A stretch of DNA of 6,774 nt, taken from NCBI GenBank assembly GCA_023437285.1, contig JAEZGP010000693.1:1-6774 (forward strand), given 5' to 3'. The notes beneath the pieces were generated by a model. It made no database searches, had not been told where the DNA came from, and saw only the letters and a program-made list of their open reading frames with translations. The translations under genes were made by a program, and so were the position numbers. Source of the DNA: Actinomycetes bacterium. Lineage in GTDB: Bacteria; Actinomycetota; Actinomycetes; Mycobacteriales; Micromonosporaceae. Shown here piece after piece: positions 4,520-6,774 of this stretch (position 1 is its first letter; every line of letters begins with the position of its first letter).

Positions 4520-6774
4520 ATGACCGAGCAGACCAATCTCGGCACCCAGCACAGCAAGGCGATCATCGACAACGGGTCGTTCGGCACCCGCGAGATCGTG
4601 TTCTCCACCGGCCGGCTCGCCCGGCAGGCCGCCGGCTCCGTCCTCGCCCAGCTCGACGACACCGTCGTGCTCTCGGCGACCACGGTCGGCAAGCACCCGA
4701 AGGACCAGTTCGACTTCTTCCCGCTGACGGTCGACGTCGAGGAGCGCATGTACGCCGCGGGTCGCATCCCGGGCTCGTTCTTCCGCCGCGAGGGTCGCCC
4801 CAGCGAGGACGCCATCCTCACCTGCCGGCTCATCGACCGGCCGCTGCGCCCCAGCTTCGTCAAGGGCCTGCGCAACGAGGTCCAGGTCGTCTGCACCGTC
4901 CTCGCGCTGGACCCGGCCCACCCCTACGACGTGGTGGCCATCAACGCCGCCTCGATGTCGACCAAGCTGTCGGGCCTGCCGTTCTCCGGCCCGATCGGTG
5001 CCACCCGCGTGGCGCACGTCGACGGGACCTGGGTCGCCTTCCCGACCAACGAGGAGCTGGAGCGGGCCACGTTCGACATGGTCGTGGCCGGCCGCACGCT
5101 GCCCGACGGTGAAGTCGCGATCATGATGGTCGAGGCCGAGGCCACCGACCACACCGTCACCCTCGTGGCCGGCGGCGCGACCGCGCCGACCGAGGAGGTC
5201 GTGGCCAGCGGCCTGGAGGCCGCCAAGCCCGCGATCCGCGAGCTGTGCCGTGCCCAGGACGAGCTGGCCGCCGTCGCGGCGAAGCCGACGGCCGAGTTCC
5301 CGGTGTTCCTCGACTACCAGGACGACGTGTTCGCGGCCGTGGACGCCGCGGTCCGCGCCGACACCGCCGAGGCCCTCAAGATCGCCGGTAAGGCGGAGCG
5401 CGAGGAGGCCCTCGACGCGATCAAGGATCGGGTGCTCGAGCAGCTCGCGCCCCAGTTCGAGGGCCGCGAGAAGGAGATCACCGCGGCGTTCCGGTCGGTG
5501 ACCAAGAAGGAGGTCCGGGCCCGCGTCCTGCGCGAGCAGATCCGCATGGACGGCCGCGGCCTGCGCGACATCCGTCCGCTGACCGCCGAGGTCGGCGTCC
5601 TGCCGCGGGTGCACGGCTCGGCCATCTTCGAGCGGGGCGAGACCCAGATCCTGGGCGTGACCACGCTGAACATGCTGCGCCTGGAGCAGACCCTGGACAC
5701 CCTGGGCCTGGCCAGGACCAAGCGCTACATGCACAACTACAACTTCCCGCCGTACTCCACCGGGGAGACCGGCCGCGTCGGCTCGCCGAAGCGGCGCGAG
5801 ATCGGCCACGGCGCGCTGGCCGAGCGGGCGCTGCTGCCCGTACTGCCCACGCGCGAGGAGTTCCCGTACGCGATCCGCCAGGTGTCCGAGGCGCTCGGCT
5901 CCAACGGCTCGACCTCGATGGGCTCGGTCTGCGCCAGCACGATGGCGCTGCTGAGCGCCGGTGTGCCGCTCAAGGCGCCGGTCGCCGGCATCGCCATGGG
6001 CCTGATCTCCGACGAGGTCGACGGCAAGACCACGTACGTGACGCTGACCGACATCCTCGGCGCCGAGGACGCGTTCGGTGACATGGACTTCAAGGTGGCC
6101 GGCACCCGCGACTTCGTGACCGCCCTGCAGCTCGACACCAAGCTCGACGGCATCCCGTCGGACGTGCTGGCCGGCGCCCTGCAGCAGGCCTACGAAGCCC
6201 GTCAGGCGATCCTCGACGTAATGAACGAGGCGATCGGCGCGCCGGCGAGCATGTCGGACTACGCGCCGCGCGTCACGACCGTCAAGATCCCGGTCGACAA
6301 GATCGGCGCGGTGATCGGCCCCAAGGGCCAGATGATCAACGCGATCCAGGACGAGACCGGCGCCGACATCACCATCGAGGACGACGGCACGATCTACGTC
6401 GGCGCGACCGACGGCCCGAGCGCCCAGGCGGCGGTCGACCGGATCAACGCCATCGCCAACCCCACGCTGCCCAAGGTGGGCGACCGCTTCCTCGGCACCG
6501 TGGTGAAGACCGCCGCGTTCGGCGCCTTCATCTCGCTGCTGCCGGGCCGCGACGGCCTGCTGCACATCTCCAAGGTGGGCGACGGCAAGCGGGTCGACAA
6601 GGTCGAGGACTTCCTCAACGTCGGCGACAAGGTCGAGGTGGAGATCGCCGAGATCGACTCGCGCGGCAAGATCTACCTGGACAAGGTGCGGCCGGAGGGC
6701 GCGCCGGCACCCGAGGCCGGCGAGCGGCCGGCCCGCGAGCGCGGCGACCGGGGCGACCGTGGCCCCCGCGACCG
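4520..6774 (+). CDS. pnp: polyribonucleotide nucleotidyltransferase (PNPase), 3' end outside window
   Basis: PNPase degrades RNA 3' to 5' with phosphate and can add tails in reverse; actinobacterial versions are often annotated as guanosine pentaphosphate synthetase (GpsI). About 751 codons are present and open to the window edge. The first RNase PH-like core includes [20 protein letters not shown]. The alpha-helical linker follows, then the second core ([69 protein letters not shown]). Asp517, Asp523 and Lys525 match the catalytic E. coli Asp486, Asp492 and Lys494. A KH domain with GPKG at 600-603 and an S1 domain from about 651 to 725 follow. The visible tail ([17 protein letters not shown]) is charged and Arg/Gly/Asp-rich, like the disordered RNA-binding tails of actinobacterial PNPases. 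ATG 4520 begins [10 protein letters not shown]. An in-frame ATG at 4481 would add 13 unconserved-looking residues and lies before the ribosome binding site. Confidence 0.97.
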   Translation, partial: MTEQTNLGTQHSKAIIDNGSFGTREIVFSTGRLARQAAGSVLAQLDDTVVLSATTVGKHPKDQFDFFPLTVDVEERMYAAGRIPGSFFRREGRPSEDAILTCRLIDRPLRPSFVKGLRNEVQVVCTVLALDPAHPYDVVAINAASMSTKLSGLPFSGPIGATRVAHVDGTWVAFPTNEELERATFDMVVAGRTLPDGEVAIMMVEAEATDHTVTLVAGGATAPTEEVVASGLEAAKPAIRELCRAQDELAAVAAKPTAEFPVFLDYQDDVFAAVDAAVRADTAEALKIAGKAEREEALDAIKDRVLEQLAPQFEGREKEITAAFRSVTKKEVRARVLREQIRMDGRGLRDIRPLTAEVGVLPRVHGSAIFERGETQILGVTTLNMLRLEQTLDTLGLARTKRYMHNYNFPPYSTGETGRVGSPKRREIGHGALAERALLPVLPTREEFPYAIRQVSEALGSNGSTSMGSVCASTMALLSAGVPLKAPVAGIAMGLISDEVDGKTTYVTLTDILGAEDAFGDMDFKVAGTRDFVTALQLDTKLDGIPSDVLAGALQQAYEARQAILDVMNEAIGAPASMSDYAPRVTTVKIPVDKIGAVIGPKGQMINAIQDETGADITIEDDGTIYVGATDGPSAQAAVDRINAIANPTLPKVGDRFLGTVVKTAAFGAFISLLPGRDGLLHISKVGDGKRVDKVEDFLNVGDKVEVEIAEIDSRGKIYLDKVRPEGAPAPEAGERPARERGDRGDRGPRD

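Noticed and set aside
4394..6565. 723-codon open frame on the reverse strand opposite pnp
   Set aside because: Its product is rich in Arg, Gly, Asp, His and Val with no recognisable domain, and it lies antisense to a fully conserved PNPase. It is a codon-bias shadow.

Overview
This is high-GC DNA with strong G/C bias at third codon positions. It carries the actinobacterial translation and RNA-metabolism cluster truB - ribF - rpsO - pnp. The RibF N-terminus (MQRWRGL...), the long C-terminal region of TruB and the Streptomyces-like S15 point to a filamentous actinomycete. Micromonosporaceae is my best guess, but that is inference from gene order and protein style, not a database match.

Layout, left to right. 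Positions 1-76 hold the last codons of an unidentified protein. A MATE-family (DinF-like) multidrug/cation antiporter follows at once and ends at 1437; its start codon is problematic. A small reverse-strand gene (1445-1711) converges on it and encodes an 88-residue protein with one C-terminal membrane helix. Positions 1712-1886 form a divergent intergenic region with a perfect 8-bp hairpin just before truB. truB (1887-2804) and ribF (2834-3793) lie 29 bp apart and probably share a transcript. The 161-bp ribF-rpsO gap holds a hairpin, an extended -10-like promoter and a structured leader. rpsO (3955-4224) encodes an 89-residue S15 and is followed by a very long hairpin and a 245-bp structured leader. 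pnp starts at 4520 and is cut by the window edge after about 751 codons, in its basic Arg/Gly/Asp-rich tail.

How the genes work together. TruB makes pseudouridine 55 in tRNA, RibF makes FMN and FAD, S15 is a primary 16S rRNA-binding protein, and PNPase degrades and tails RNA. In many bacteria rpsO and pnp are co-transcribed and controlled by structures in their leaders. The structured DNA on both sides of rpsO here fits that pattern.

I see no mobile element, CRISPR array, tRNA or rRNA, and no convincing new multi-gene system. The points most worth checking are the missing standard start codon of the MATE gene (a GTA sits where a GTG overlapping the upstream stop would be expected), the hairpins around rpsO/pnp, and the small membrane protein.
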